A stretch of DNA of 64,000 nucleotides from Schizochytrium sp. CCTCC M209059 (lineage: Eukaryota; Sar; Bigyra; Thraustochytrida; Thraustochytriidae), in the NCBI GenBank assembly GCA_000818945.1, contig KN805428.1, forward strand, positions 89,840 to 153,839, written 5' to 3'. The notes under the pieces are model-generated. The model saw only the letters and a program-made list of their open reading frames with translations. It was not told where the DNA came from and did no database searches. Position numbers and translations under genes: made by a program. Shown here piece after piece: positions 30,952-39,720 of this stretch. Positions within the stretch are counted from its first letter, which is position 1; the number at the start of each line of letters is the position of its first letter.

Positions 30952-31244
30952 GAATAGTGTCATGGTGTTTTCCTAGTTGTAGTTGTTGCTGTTGATGTTG
31001 TTGCTGTCCTTGTTGTTGTAGTTGTTGCTGCTGCTGTTGTTGTTTTACTTGTTGTTGATGATGTGGGTCTAGTCTTGGGACTTTGAACTCTTGAAGAAGC
31101 TTGCACCTCCCCGCCAGAGTCTCGGAGGGATTGGCCCGGCGCCCACTGACGTTGTTTACGATAACTCGTTCTCAGCTTGGTTCTTAGTGTGGCCCTGTGG
31201 CACTCGTAGATGCAAACACACAAAAGTCTGAGCGCCAACAAGAG
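30952..31244. other. Spacer with GTT/GCT triplet microsatellite
   Basis: Lies between VPS35L and LpxC on the same strand. An imperfect GTT/GCT/GAT triplet run covers about 30975-31062. An in-frame TAG at 31185 bounds the LpxC frame on its 5' side. Confidence 0.6.
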
Positions 31245-32216
31245 ATGGCTGCTCGTGCGGCCGTTCGCGCGACGGTGAGACGTGGTGTGAGCTTTGAAGG
31301 CATTGGTCTGCACGCCGGGACGCTGTGCAGGGCTCGCGTGGAACCTGCGCAGGCAGGAGAAGGCCTTGGATTTGTTGTCAGTGGGAAAGTGCCGTCCTCG
31401 AGGCGACGTCATGCTCTAGGGCCTCTCGCCGTGCGGCAGACGCCACTTTGCACCGAGGTTGAATGCGCAGAAGAAGGCTCCGTGCGTACCGTTGAGCACC
31501 TCCTGGCGGCGCTTTTTGGATGCGGCATTAGCGACGCCACCATCGTAGTAAACGGGCCAGAAGTCCCGATTCTAGACGGCTCGTGCGCCGACTTCGTAGA
31601 GGCGCTCCAGGGCGAAGTGGCCCCCTTTTACGGCGCAACAAAAGGAGAAGCTCCCGTAGCGCTGCCCGTGGTGTCTGTTGAAGAACCTGTAGTACTTGAC
31701 CTGTTGGCCTCGCAACAACGGCGGTACGAACTGCGGCCTTGGAAAACCGGGGAAAGGCCAGGTACAGCGGGTCTTCCACAGCTCGAGGTGCGCGTTGAGG
31801 TAGACTCCTTTGGTGGAAGACTACCGGGGCCCCAGGTGGCCTCTATTCTGCACACATATGAAGCAGGAACAAGTGGTCCCTCGCGGGACTTTATTGAAAA
31901 GGTGGCCCCGGCGCGCACATTCTGCTTTCAAGAAGACGTTGACACGATGCGAGCAATGGGCCTTGCTCGTGGTGGATCTCTATCCAATTCAGTTGTGTTT
32001 ATGGGCGACGGAAGCGCTACGACACTGAATGAAACGGGCCTTCGCATGGATGCCGAGTGGGCGTGGCACAAGCTGCTGGACTGCCTGGGCGATCTCTCCG
32101 TGTTGACGGCGCAATACGGGGCTCTGGATGGGGTACTCTCTGTGCGCGCGCCTGGCCACGCAGCGAGCAACGAATTCCTGCGCTCACTTGTGCCTCAACT
32201 ATGTTTCAAGTCATAG
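31245..32216 (+). CDS. lpxC: UDP-3-O-acyl-N-acetylglucosamine deacetylase (LpxC)
   Basis: Zn-dependent deacetylase of lipid A biosynthesis, here in a eukaryotic genome. The 323-aa length is about that of bacterial LpxC (~305). The catalytic set is complete: the VRTVEHLLAAL block with base Glu84 and zinc ligand His85, HKLLDCLGDL with zinc ligands His275 and Asp279, and PGHAASNEFLRSL with His305. FEGIGLHAG near residue 20, PILDGSCADFVEAL and the ARTFCF segment are also conserved. The ATG at 31245 is the first after an in-frame stop at 31185. The first 14 residues (Ala/Arg, no acids) could be a short mitochondrial signal, as plant LpxC is mitochondrial. The product of the pathway here is unknown. 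The last ten codons lie in a repeat shared with the neighbouring bL21 gene. Confidence 0.95.
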   Translation: MAARAAVRATVRRGVSFEGIGLHAGTLCRARVEPAQAGEGLGFVVSGKVPSSRRRHALGPLAVRQTPLCTEVECAEEGSVRTVEHLLAALFGCGISDATIVVNGPEVPILDGSCADFVEALQGEVAPFYGATKGEAPVALPVVSVEEPVVLDLLASQQRRYELRPWKTGERPGTAGLPQLEVRVEVDSFGGRLPGPQVASILHTYEAGTSGPSRDFIEKVAPARTFCFQEDVDTMRAMGLARGGSLSNSVVFMGDGSATTLNETGLRMDAEWAWHKLLDCLGDLSVLTAQYGALDGVLSVRAPGHAASNEFLRSLVPQLCFKS

Positions 32217-32530
32217 TCTATACCAGAGATAGATACGCTGTGTGCTTGTGCTCGCTCTCCCGCGTCTCAATAAATTTGTTCCGGACTATTCAATAAATTT
32301 GTTCCGGACTATTTTATAGAGTCTTGAGACGCGTTAGATCCATCAGTTGTGCCTCAACAGATCTGTTGCAAGTCACCTGTTGCAAGTCATGTTCTAAAGT
32401 CTGAAGATGCGCTGCGATCGCTCACTCACGCCTTGTAGAATTTATTTCAAGCCATTCACTAAATGTTCAGAAAAGAGTCACGCTCACTCATGCCTCAAAT
32501 TTGTTTCAAGTCATAGTCTATACTAGAGAT
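32181..32530. repeat. Dispersed repeat array at the convergent 3' ends of LpxC and bL21
   Basis: A 50-bp unit at 32181-32230 recurs exactly 300 bp later at 32481-32530 with about five mismatches. Two weaker copies lie between them, near 32338-32400 and 32418-32455, recognisable by TGCCTCAA...GCAAGTCA and CTCACTCACGCCT. Two tandem copies of a 23-bp unit containing AATAAATTTGTTCCGG sit at about 32269-32315. The first copy contains the LpxC stop codon on the plus strand; the last contains the bL21 stop on the minus strand. Confidence 0.85.
32269..32274 (+). promoter_or_regulatory. Putative polyadenylation signal AATAAA downstream of LpxC
   Basis: AATAAA about 50 bases after the LpxC stop, repeated 23 bp later in the tandem unit. 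It is a plausible 3' processing signal only by position and sequence. Confidence 0.35.
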
Positions 32531-33061
32531 GCGCAAAAAGGTAACATCCCGACGAAAGCCCTTGGTCCGGCGACTCTTGTGATTCTTGGTGCGCCTCTTC
32601 ATAATGAGGATCTTCTTGTCTCGCGTGATCTCCTCCACGACGGCCGTCACGGTGGCGCCCTTGATGACGGGCCGGCCAATGACGGTCTTGTCGAGGCCTC
32701 CGACGAGCAAGACTTCATCAATAACATACTCCTTGCCAACCTCGGCGCCCTCAATGAGGTTGCACACGATGAGGTCGTCCTCGACGACCTTGTACTGCGT
32801 CCCGGAGAGGGCCACGACGGCAAATTTGCTGGGCGCTGCCGGGTCCCTGAACGGGAGCACCACGGGATGCTCTACAACGCTCGTGCGCGACTCCGCGATG
32901 CGGGCCTCCTCGGCGGCCCTTCGCGCGGCCACGGCCTCCCTCGTCTTGGAGATCACGCGGGCCTTCCATTCCGGGAGCGCTGTCGCAGCAGCTGGAGCCT
33001 CGCCCGCGTCGCCGCCGCTGAGGCTGCTCAGGGCCCTGCTCGCGCCGGCGTTCGCCGCCAT
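32495..33061 (-). CDS. MRPL21: Mitochondrial large-subunit ribosomal protein bL21m
   Basis: Ribosomal protein L21 of the organellar large subunit. Using the ATG at 33061 gives 188 aa. The N-terminus MAANAGASRALSSLS is Ala/Ser/Arg-rich without acids, as expected for a mitochondrial presequence. The bL21 domain covers about residues 75-188: FAVVALSGTQYKVVEDDLIV, IDEVLLVGG, then GATVTAVVEEITRDKKIL, and the rRNA-binding basic segment KRRTKNHKSRRTKGFRRD. The frame stays open to 33439 with an ATG at 33394, but that extension is Arg/Gly low complexity over a CTCTC-rich tract, so it is more likely leader or promoter. The natural bL21 end (RISSI) is followed by seven extra residues encoded in the shared 3' repeat. 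Confidence 0.92.
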   Translation of the reverse strand: MAANAGASRALSSLSGGDAGEAPAAATALPEWKARVISKTREAVAARRAAEEARIAESRTSVVEHPVVLPFRDPAAPSKFAVVALSGTQYKVVEDDLIVCNLIEGAEVGKEYVIDEVLLVGGLDKTVIGRPVIKGATVTAVVEEITRDKKILIMKRRTKNHKSRRTKGFRRDVTFLRISSIDYDLKQI

Positions 33062-33864
33062 CCCTGCGCGAGCGGCGCGGCCGCGCGCTGCCTGCGCGCA
33101 GCCGTCTGCGCGCACGCCACCGCCGCGCGCATTCTCCTCCGCCGAGGTCTCGCCCGCCCCGCTCCGCTCGCTGCCGCCGCTGCCGCCGCTGCCGCCGCCC
33201 TCGCGCCGCGCCGCGTGCTTTCTGCTCTCCCCGCCCGCCCTGCCTCCCTCCCTGCCGGCCTCGCCCTGCCTGCTGCCTGCCTGCCTGCCTTCTGCCCGCT
33301 GCCCTCTCCTCTCCTCTCCTCTCCTCTCCCTCTCTCCCTCTCCTCTCCCCTTTCCTGGCCTCCTCCTCTGCCGCGCGGCGCCGCGACCGCGCATGATAGG
33401 CCCCTTGATAGGCCGCCGCGCACGGCAGACAGCGACCAATTATGGGACGCACGCCGGGTGTCCTTGCACTCCAGCCGCTTTGCTCCCAGTGGCAGTCGGT
33501 GCTGCTGCTGCGCAAGGTGCTGCTGCGCAAGGTGCTGCTGCTACCGCTGCAGCAGCGCCCGCGGCATGAGCGGCGGTCAAAATGGCCGTGAGCGCAAGCA
33601 GGAGGAGTCAAGAGCCAGATCAAGAGGAGCGGCGTCCATACAGTCTCTACGATCGTCTGGTCTGGCGATAAATGAGTTCTTTCGCCACTACGTACGTATA
33701 GTACGTATATACTAGCCTATAGGTATTGACACTCAAGTTGGCTGCAAAAAGACGATTGACAATGGAGTGAACGACCACCAGGACACAGTGGAAAACCGTT
33801 TGAGTCTCGACTCCCGAGTCCCTCCCTCGGTCTCCCTCGGGAGACGCCGCGAGGCGCTGACGGC
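33062..33864. other. GC-rich divergent intergenic region
   Basis: Upstream of bL21 (-) and of the coiled-coil gene (+). It is very GC-rich, with CCGCCG and CTCTCCTCTCC tracts at about 33170-33355 and a GCTGCTGCGCAAG tandem near 33495-33540. Long open frames on both strands come from composition and were not called. Confidence 0.5.
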
Positions 33865-34701
33865 ATGTACAAGCAGGGACCAAACAATCGATTGATGCCC
33901 ACGACGCGCAAAGGACAGCCGGGACCCGGCGGCCATAAGTCGGCCACGAAGACAAGAACCCCCGGGAAGCATCGCTCCGCTGCAGGCAGCTCAACGACAG
34001 CCAAGACGCCAGGGACCAGCAGCTCGAGCTGCTCAACAAGCTGCTCAGGGGCCGCGACGACGGCTGACAGGGAGGCACGTTTGGACAAGCTCGAAGTGCG
34101 CGTGAAACACATCCAACTTCAGGTGGAAGAGGCGCGCAAGCTCGAAGCCCTCGAGACCAAGTTTCGGGCCCAAGGGCTCTTACGCAGGCTCGACGACCTT
34201 GAGGCCAACTTCTCCGAACTCGAAACGCGCTGCTCAGAGACGATGGTGCGCCGGTGCGAGCTCACCGAAGCCACTGTTGATGCGCTCCGCGTTGATGCTA
34301 GCGCCTCGCTCACAGCCTTTCGTGAGCGCGTCAACGAAGTCCTCAAGTCTCTGCAAGAGTCCTTCAAGGCTCGCTTTGCACAGACAAGAGATCAAAACGC
34401 CGCACAGCTCGAGAGAGCTCTCGCTCATGCAGGCTCATTGGAGCACGAAATTGGTGTTCTTGACGAGAGTCTCCGCGCAGCGCAAGCCGAGACACACGAA
34501 CTCGCCCGAAGACTCCGAACCTCTGAAGCGCTGGTGCACGAGTTGCAGCAAGAGCAAAGACGCCAAAGCGGACAGATTCAGTCGCTTCTTGGTCTCGTGA
34601 ACCGCATGCAGCAGCAAAACTATCAGCGTCAACAGCAAAGTCCACGATGGGAGAGCCAAGGCCAAGATCAGCAACGGATAAGATCTTTTGTTATGCGGTG
34701 A
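33865..34701 (+). CDS. Coiled-coil protein of unknown function
   Basis: The 278-aa product, with ATG at 33865, matches no family recognised here. The first ~70 residues are basic and Ser/Thr-rich. From about 72 to 245 the sequence is a nearly continuous heptad-patterned coiled coil rich in Leu, Glu, Arg and Ala, without prolines. The last 40 residues are Gln/Arg-rich. A structural role, for example in a cytoskeletal or ciliary assembly, would fit but is not shown. Its last 11 bases overlap the end of the convergent TTC12-like gene. Codon choice looks like that of the neighbouring genes. Confidence 0.7.
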   Translation: MYKQGPNNRLMPTTRKGQPGPGGHKSATKTRTPGKHRSAAGSSTTAKTPGTSSSSCSTSCSGAATTADREARLDKLEVRVKHIQLQVEEARKLEALETKFRAQGLLRRLDDLEANFSELETRCSETMVRRCELTEATVDALRVDASASLTAFRERVNEVLKSLQESFKARFAQTRDQNAAQLERALAHAGSLEHEIGVLDESLRAAQAETHELARRLRTSEALVHELQQEQRRQSGQIQSLLGLVNRMQQQNYQRQQQSPRWESQGQDQQRIRSFVMR

Positions 34702-37282
34702 GCCCGCCGCCGAGTTCAAGGAGCATCCGCATCCCGTTCAAGGCACGAATGGAGGCCAAATTACCCGGCGAAGACTTCGCGAGCTTGGCCAAGCTGATGG
34801 CGATATTCTTTCGCACGGACTTTTGTTCGCAATATTGCAAGAGCTTTACAAGGGATGGGATGATTTTTTCGCGGACCACCAGTTGTTGACAAAACGACGA
34901 GTCGCCGCTGAGCTGCACGAAACACTGCCCAAGATTCGCAGAGAGTTGAACGCGGACCGTCCCCGAGCGCTCTGCCGCCAGAGCCTGCTCGCGGAGGAGA
35001 CGCGCGAGGTTTTCAATCAGGCCGCGGGTCTTGAGGCTCGGAGCCTGCGCGCCTTGCAAAAGAGCCGCAACAATGCGAACGGCGTGCTCGTCAATCCCTT
35101 CCGTCATAACCAGCTCAGACAGCCCTGGGAGGGTTCGCACTGCGGCGGGCCCACATGAGATGCGTGCCAAGCAGGCCTCGCGCTGCGGGCCTGCGGTGAG
35201 CGCCCGTGACAGAAGCGCTGCGCATCGAGTGCGAGTGACGTTGGGCATGTCAGTGTCAAACGTCCAGCCCACAAGGGTTTCGCATCGCGAGGGCGTTAGC
35301 AAGTCGCGCATTGGGCTTTTAGGATCCACGGTCATGTTCAGCATCGCTGCGAGCAGGAACGCCACCGTCGCAGGCGTGTGGCGATTGTATTCTGCGTCCA
35401 ATGCGACCTTAAAAATGCCGTGCCCCGCATCGCTAACCAGTACAACAGAGACAAAGTTAGCGTCTTGACACATGTTTGCAAGTGCCGCAGCAGCATCTTC
35501 TCGTGCAGCGCGATCCGCTTGAAGCGCAGCGCAAAGAGCATTCCCAATCTCGGCGACAATGCTTACCTTGCCGAGTCGTTCGCGACTCTCCTTTGTACTT
35601 GCCAAATTGGCAAGACACAGGGCCCCAGGCGAAAACGCGCGCGATTCTGGGGAAACGATTGCGGTCTTGATGCAGAGCGCAACTTCGTGTCGCCGCGCAA
35701 GCATCTCTTGGAAGACGGCGTACTCTGAAAATGCATGCAGCACACAGATTGCATGTTTTGAGTCCGCGGCCGACGTCAAAACCGCGTCAAGAACGCCTGC
35801 ATGGGCCATGATCTCCCTGTTCGCCTTGCTTTTTGCCACGCTGCACGCCAAGAGTCGATACGGACGAGGGTCACGCACACGGGCCGACGCTGCGAGACGG
35901 AACAGAGTTTCCAGTGCCCCTGTCTTGCGCAAGAGTACGTGGACCTCTGCCTGAGTGCTCTCAGACTTGGCCTCCGTGGCGCACTCCAGAACACCATCGA
36001 GGGCGAGCTTGGCAACGGGTGAAAGGCTGTCCTGTTCTGCATCAATGCTCGCAATTTCGCTGCACATTTGTTTGAGAACGCGCACGTTGGGTTCTGTCTG
36101 CGTCATGAGCCGCTCGAGTTCCCTGCTCAGCGCTTCTGGGCTCGGAAGAAACGACAAAGACGCGTCTTCTTCTCTTGCATCAAAAGTGCCATCCTCTTCC
36201 TGCTGCTGGTGACGAAGGCGACCTTGTGACGCAGCATTTTCCTCTTGCTCTTTGGCGCGCATCGTCTTCTCTGCGTACATTTCAAGCAAATCCTGGCGGC
36301 TTTCCGACAAGGCGCGGCGGATCTCCTCGTCGGTGGGGCGCAAAAGGGACGCGTATGTAAGGTCCTGCACAGCCTCCTCGAGTCGCTGATGGGCGATGCA
36401 AGCGCGCGCGTGCCTCCACAGCGCCTTCACGTTAGAGTCATCTAGAAATAGTGCGCGTTCACAGAACTCAAGAGCATCGACGATTGCACCGCGACGCAGG
36501 TGAGTCTGTGCAAGGTTGCAGAGGACTGGAAGTGACCAAGGCACAAGCTTGAGCGCCTTGCCGTACTCGATGAGCGCATCGTCGAGATGTCCCTGCTTGA
36601 ATCTCGTATTCCCGCGCTGACGAAGCGTCTCGGCCTCCTTGTCTTTGCGTTGCCTTGCGGCGTTCCGTTTGGCCTGATCTTCCTTGAATTGCGAGCAGAA
36701 TTCGGGATTCATGGCCTCAAACTGTTGATTGCGTTGTTCTTCGATTTCGTCCTTTGCGCGTTGCATTTCTTCTAGGCTCACGGGGTCATCAGGGATCCAT
36801 CTGTCCCATTTCGAATAGTCGAGGGCGTCCGTCTTCTCCTTGGGTCTCGGAAAAAGGATATTCCCATCGTCGTCTGTAATGGTCTGTTGCGCTTGAGAGT
36901 CTGCCAAATGCTTTCGCGCGAGGATGCTATCATTTCCTTTGACAAGAGCTCTGAGCTCGGCGCGACGCGTTTCCAAGAAAGATACGCGCGACGCCCCGCG
37001 CAAAGCCTCCGCGCGCTCCCACCATTCCGTGCGTTCCTGGAGCTTGCGAGCCTCTGCGCGCTGTCGCTTCTCCTCTTCTCTCTTTTGTCGCGCTTCTTCT
37101 TCAGCGCGGAGTTCCTCTTCTGTTTTCTCGCCTGGTACGCGTACGTCTTCAGGAGCAAGAGTTCCCTCCTTGAGGCCTTTGATGAGCGCTGCGGTCTCGT
37201 TAGCCTTCCTTTCGAACTCTTCGAGGTCTTTGTCGCTGACGCCGGTGCGCTGCGCCATATCGAGCAGCCGGGTTGGGTCCAT
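34691..37282 (-). CDS. TPR plus armadillo-repeat protein, TTC12-like
   Basis: The 863-aa product starts at the ATG at 37282 (an in-frame GTG eight codons upstream is not needed). The N-terminal ~200 residues are charged and helical, including DYSKWDRWIPDDP. A three-TPR block follows at about 225-330, opening with LRQRGNTRFKQGHLDDALIEYGKAL. The remainder, about 380-863, is an all-helical ARM-type solenoid with recurrent short Leu/Ala helices. TPR followed by ARM repeats is the layout of TTC12, a cytoplasmic factor for assembling axonemal dyneins, and also resembles UNC-45, but no UCS myosin-chaperone signature was recognised. The TTC12 assignment rests on architecture, so it is moderate. The HYDIN-like gene in the same window fits a flagellated cell. 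Confidence 0.75.
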   Translation of the reverse strand: MDPTRLLDMAQRTGVSDKDLEEFERKANETAALIKGLKEGTLAPEDVRVPGEKTEEELRAEEEARQKREEEKRQRAEARKLQERTEWWERAEALRGASRVSFLETRRAELRALVKGNDSILARKHLADSQAQQTITDDDGNILFPRPKEKTDALDYSKWDRWIPDDPVSLEEMQRAKDEIEEQRNQQFEAMNPEFCSQFKEDQAKRNAARQRKDKEAETLRQRGNTRFKQGHLDDALIEYGKALKLVPWSLPVLCNLAQTHLRRGAIVDALEFCERALFLDDSNVKALWRHARACIAHQRLEEAVQDLTYASLLRPTDEEIRRALSESRQDLLEMYAEKTMRAKEQEENAASQGRLRHQQQEEDGTFDAREEDASLSFLPSPEALSRELERLMTQTEPNVRVLKQMCSEIASIDAEQDSLSPVAKLALDGVLECATEAKSESTQAEVHVLLRKTGALETLFRLAASARVRDPRPYRLLACSVAKSKANREIMAHAGVLDAVLTSAADSKHAICVLHAFSEYAVFQEMLARRHEVALCIKTAIVSPESRAFSPGALCLANLASTKESRERLGKVSIVAEIGNALCAALQADRAAREDAAAALANMCQDANFVSVVLVSDAGHGIFKVALDAEYNRHTPATVAFLLAAMLNMTVDPKSPMRDLLTPSRCETLVGWTFDTDMPNVTRTRCAALLSRALTAGPQREACLARISCGPAAVRTLPGLSELVMTEGIDEHAVRIVAALLQGAQAPSLKTRGLIENLARLLREQALAAERSGTVRVQLSANLGQCFVQLSGDSSFCQQLVVREKIIPSLVKLLQYCEQKSVRKNIAISLAKLAKSSPGNLASIRALNGMRMLLELGGGLTA

Positions 37283-37637
37283 TGTGTGTCTGTGCTCTGT
37301 GTTCACTACTTCGAGCTGCAGGACGAAAGCTTGCCGTGATCGCGCACGAGTCGTACACGCAGTTGCGTCTGTGCTGATCTATCAGCCTGCCATCATATCA
37401 GCCCGCTTCTCGAAGGGCCCGTTTTGTCTCGAGCAGGCAGTCGCTTGTCCGTTCAACGGTTGCCACTCAGGCTGCCAAGAGGTATAACTGTCAAGATAAC
37501 CCTAACCTCCTGGTAGGCTTTCTAGGTTTTCCGCTAGTAACTAAGGGACCTAAATGAGTAATGTTAAATTTTAAGTCTTTTAGATAAATTGGTCTCGACC
37601 ACAAACCTGCACTGCAGCAGCGTGGACTTGGGTGAAA

Positions 37638-37669
<32 letters not shown>

Positions 37670-37845
37670 GGTCGCGACGTGTTGCGCCTTCGGACGCGCG
37701 CGCTCGCGCTGTGCCTGTCTGCCAGCAGCGACGATATCGGACGAGCGGCCTCTCCCTCGATTTCCTCCTCGATTCTGGACGCTTGTAAAAAGACATAGTC
37801 TAGTCGCTAAGGCGAGGCAAGGCAAGGCAGGGTAGGGCAGGCGAG
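37283..37845. other. Divergent intergenic region with GAAA repeat
   Basis: Upstream of the TTC12-like gene (-) and OXA1 (+). A GAAA tract lies at about 37633-37669, and an imperfect GGCAAG/GGCAGG run just before the OXA1 ATG at about 37811-37840. No gene is seen. Confidence 0.55.
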
Positions 37846-38970
37846 ATGCTCCGACATGGGTGGCGCCGCGCGGGCAGCGCGACATATGCGGGCCTGCGGC
37901 CAAGGAACAGTCTCGTGAGCTCACAGAGCCTGGGCGCGGCGAGATGGCAGGCGGCTGGATCAATGCGTGCTCTTTCCGCAAGTGCCGTGCCGGGTAGCGA
38001 GAATGTGCCCACCAACGAGAGCTCGACTGTGACGGCAACTCCAACTACGGCCGAAGAACAGACGTCTGCTGCGTCATCGTGGTGGACGCAGGACCCCTCC
38101 GACGTGGAGAGCGCAGCAAACGCAGCGAGCGCATTGAATTTGCAAGACCCCGACCCTTCAGCCTTGGGCTACTCTCCCATGGATCTTGCCACAGCAGCAA
38201 TCGATTACTTTCATTATGCGAGCGATCTCCCGTGGTGGCTGTCGATTGTTGCGGTGGCAGGTGTGCTGCGACTTTCCGTGCTTCCCCTCACCGTATTGCA
38301 AATGCGTAACCAGACCCGCATGGTTCACATGACCCCAGAGATCCAGGCCTTGCAGGCGCGAATGCAGGAACGGCCCGCCGAAACGCAGGATGAGCAGCTC
38401 ATGTACCAGCAGCAAATGATGAACATCCAGGCGCGTCATGGCGTCAAGGTCTGGACCTCGATCTTGCCCGCGCTTGCGCAGCTTCCCATTTTCCTTACCA
38501 TGTTCTGGACCCTGCGTGACATGGCGGCTGCGTACCCGAGCTTTGCGCATGGTGGCACCCTGTGGTTTCCGAACCTTGCCGAGGCTGATCCGACGTACGG
38601 TCTCCCAATCGTCACTGCCTTGAGTTTTATCGCCATGACTGAGCTTGCGCCGCAAGGCGAAATGCCCAACAATGAGAACGCCCAGCGCATGAAGATGGTC
38701 ATGCGCGTGGTGGCCGTCTCCATGGTCCCGATTGCCATGACGCAGCCTGCTGCCATTGCTGTCTATTGGACAGCCTCGAACGCGTTCTCGCTCATGCAAA
38801 CATTTTTCTTCAGGGTACCCGGCGCCAAGGAAGCCATGGGCATCACCTTGCTTCCCGAGATTGCAGCGCGGGCTGCAGCCACGCCCGTGGATGCTGGCGC
38901 AGGGGTTGCCGACCAAAAGGTTTACAGCAACAAGCCGCGTCGTCAGCGTTTTTCGCGTCGCCAGGAATAA
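37846..38970 (+). CDS. OXA1: Mitochondrial inner-membrane insertase OXA1 (YidC/Alb3/Oxa1 family)
   Basis: Inserts mitochondrially made and some imported proteins into the inner membrane. The 374-aa product has a ~60-residue N-terminus rich in Arg, Ala and Ser, typical of a mitochondrial presequence. The family core spans about 120-335 with five hydrophobic segments: LPWWLSIVAVAGVLRLSVLP, the loop helices with QMRNQTRM and PEIQALQARM, then ILPALAQLPIFLTMFWTLRD, YGLPIVTALSFIAM, VSMVPIAMTQPAAIAVYW and the ASNAFSLMQTFFFR closing block. That block is the YidC/OXA1 signature end. The C-terminus is short and basic, suited to mitoribosome contact, and lies in a tandemly duplicated 34-bp sequence. Confidence 0.95.
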   Translation: MLRHGWRRAGSATYAGLRPRNSLVSSQSLGAARWQAAGSMRALSASAVPGSENVPTNESSTVTATPTTAEEQTSAASSWWTQDPSDVESAANAASALNLQDPDPSALGYSPMDLATAAIDYFHYASDLPWWLSIVAVAGVLRLSVLPLTVLQMRNQTRMVHMTPEIQALQARMQERPAETQDEQLMYQQQMMNIQARHGVKVWTSILPALAQLPIFLTMFWTLRDMAAAYPSFAHGGTLWFPNLAEADPTYGLPIVTALSFIAMTELAPQGEMPNNENAQRMKMVMRVVAVSMVPIAMTQPAAIAVYWTASNAFSLMQTFFFRVPGAKEAMGITLLPEIAARAAATPVDAGAGVADQKVYSNKPRRQRFSRRQE

Positions 38971-39008
38971 GTCGTGTCGTCAGCGCTTTTCGCGTCGCCG
39001 GGAATAAG
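38938..39008. repeat. Tandem duplication of the OXA1 3' end
   Basis: 34-bp units at 38938-38971 and 38975-39008 differ at about three positions and each ends in GGAATAAG. The first contains the last codons and stop of OXA1; the second lies just after it. Confidence 0.9.
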
Positions 39009-39720
39009 AATTGTTCCTCGCTGCTTTGCGATCGGGCGCCTCGAGCAAGAAGATGCAGGGTCTGAGTGAGAGTCAGGGTACTTTGCGCAAATTTATAGCA
39101 CTTTATTGAATTTGCATGTTAGCAATTGTATCAGCCTCGTTTTCGCTTGATAGCCAATATTGCGGTCTAGTCGCGTGAGGCGAGGTGACCAAAAGAATTC
39201 TGAGCGCTGAGCAAACGTCATTCGGCGCACTACTACCATGGCGAACTATAGTTAGCAGAAAAAAATGTGCGTGGGATCGAGGACACGCGAAAACGTGAGA
39301 AAGCAAGCCCGCAGGCACAGCGAAGTACAACTTTAAAGGCCTGTCCCAAAAATCAAAGCAAGCACGCAAACAAGCAAACAAGCAAACAAGCAGATCGTGC
39401 CCAGAACAGGCGAGCAAGGAATTGCGGAGGCATAAAGGAGCAAGCCCTCAGACACAGCGAAATTGGAATTGTATTATGTCAATTGAGACTTCCTCCAGGA
39501 AGAAATTGCTCATACTGTAGCCTTCTATCTATGCTTGAAGCCTAGCTAAGCTCTGCGGTACACCGAAGACGAAAGCAAAAATATCTTCATTTGGGGGAGC
39601 GGCCTTTTTTTCTTTGTCTCCTTTCTTCTTGTCTCCCCTCGTCGCACAGCTGAGGAGTTAACAAACTTGTGACCGACATTCGCGCGCGCAAAGAAAGTTG
39701 TCCTGTCTCGCGTGGCTCGT
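38971..39720. other. Convergent spacer between OXA1 and dynein LIC
   Basis: Contains the second OXA1 tail copy and a GCAAACAA repeat near 39366-39393. No gene or RNA was recognised. Confidence 0.5.

Noticed and set aside
32501..33715. Long plus-strand frames (up to about 400 codons) opposite bL21
   Set aside because: They mirror bL21 coding and GC-rich low-complexity DNA; the conserved protein is on the minus strand.
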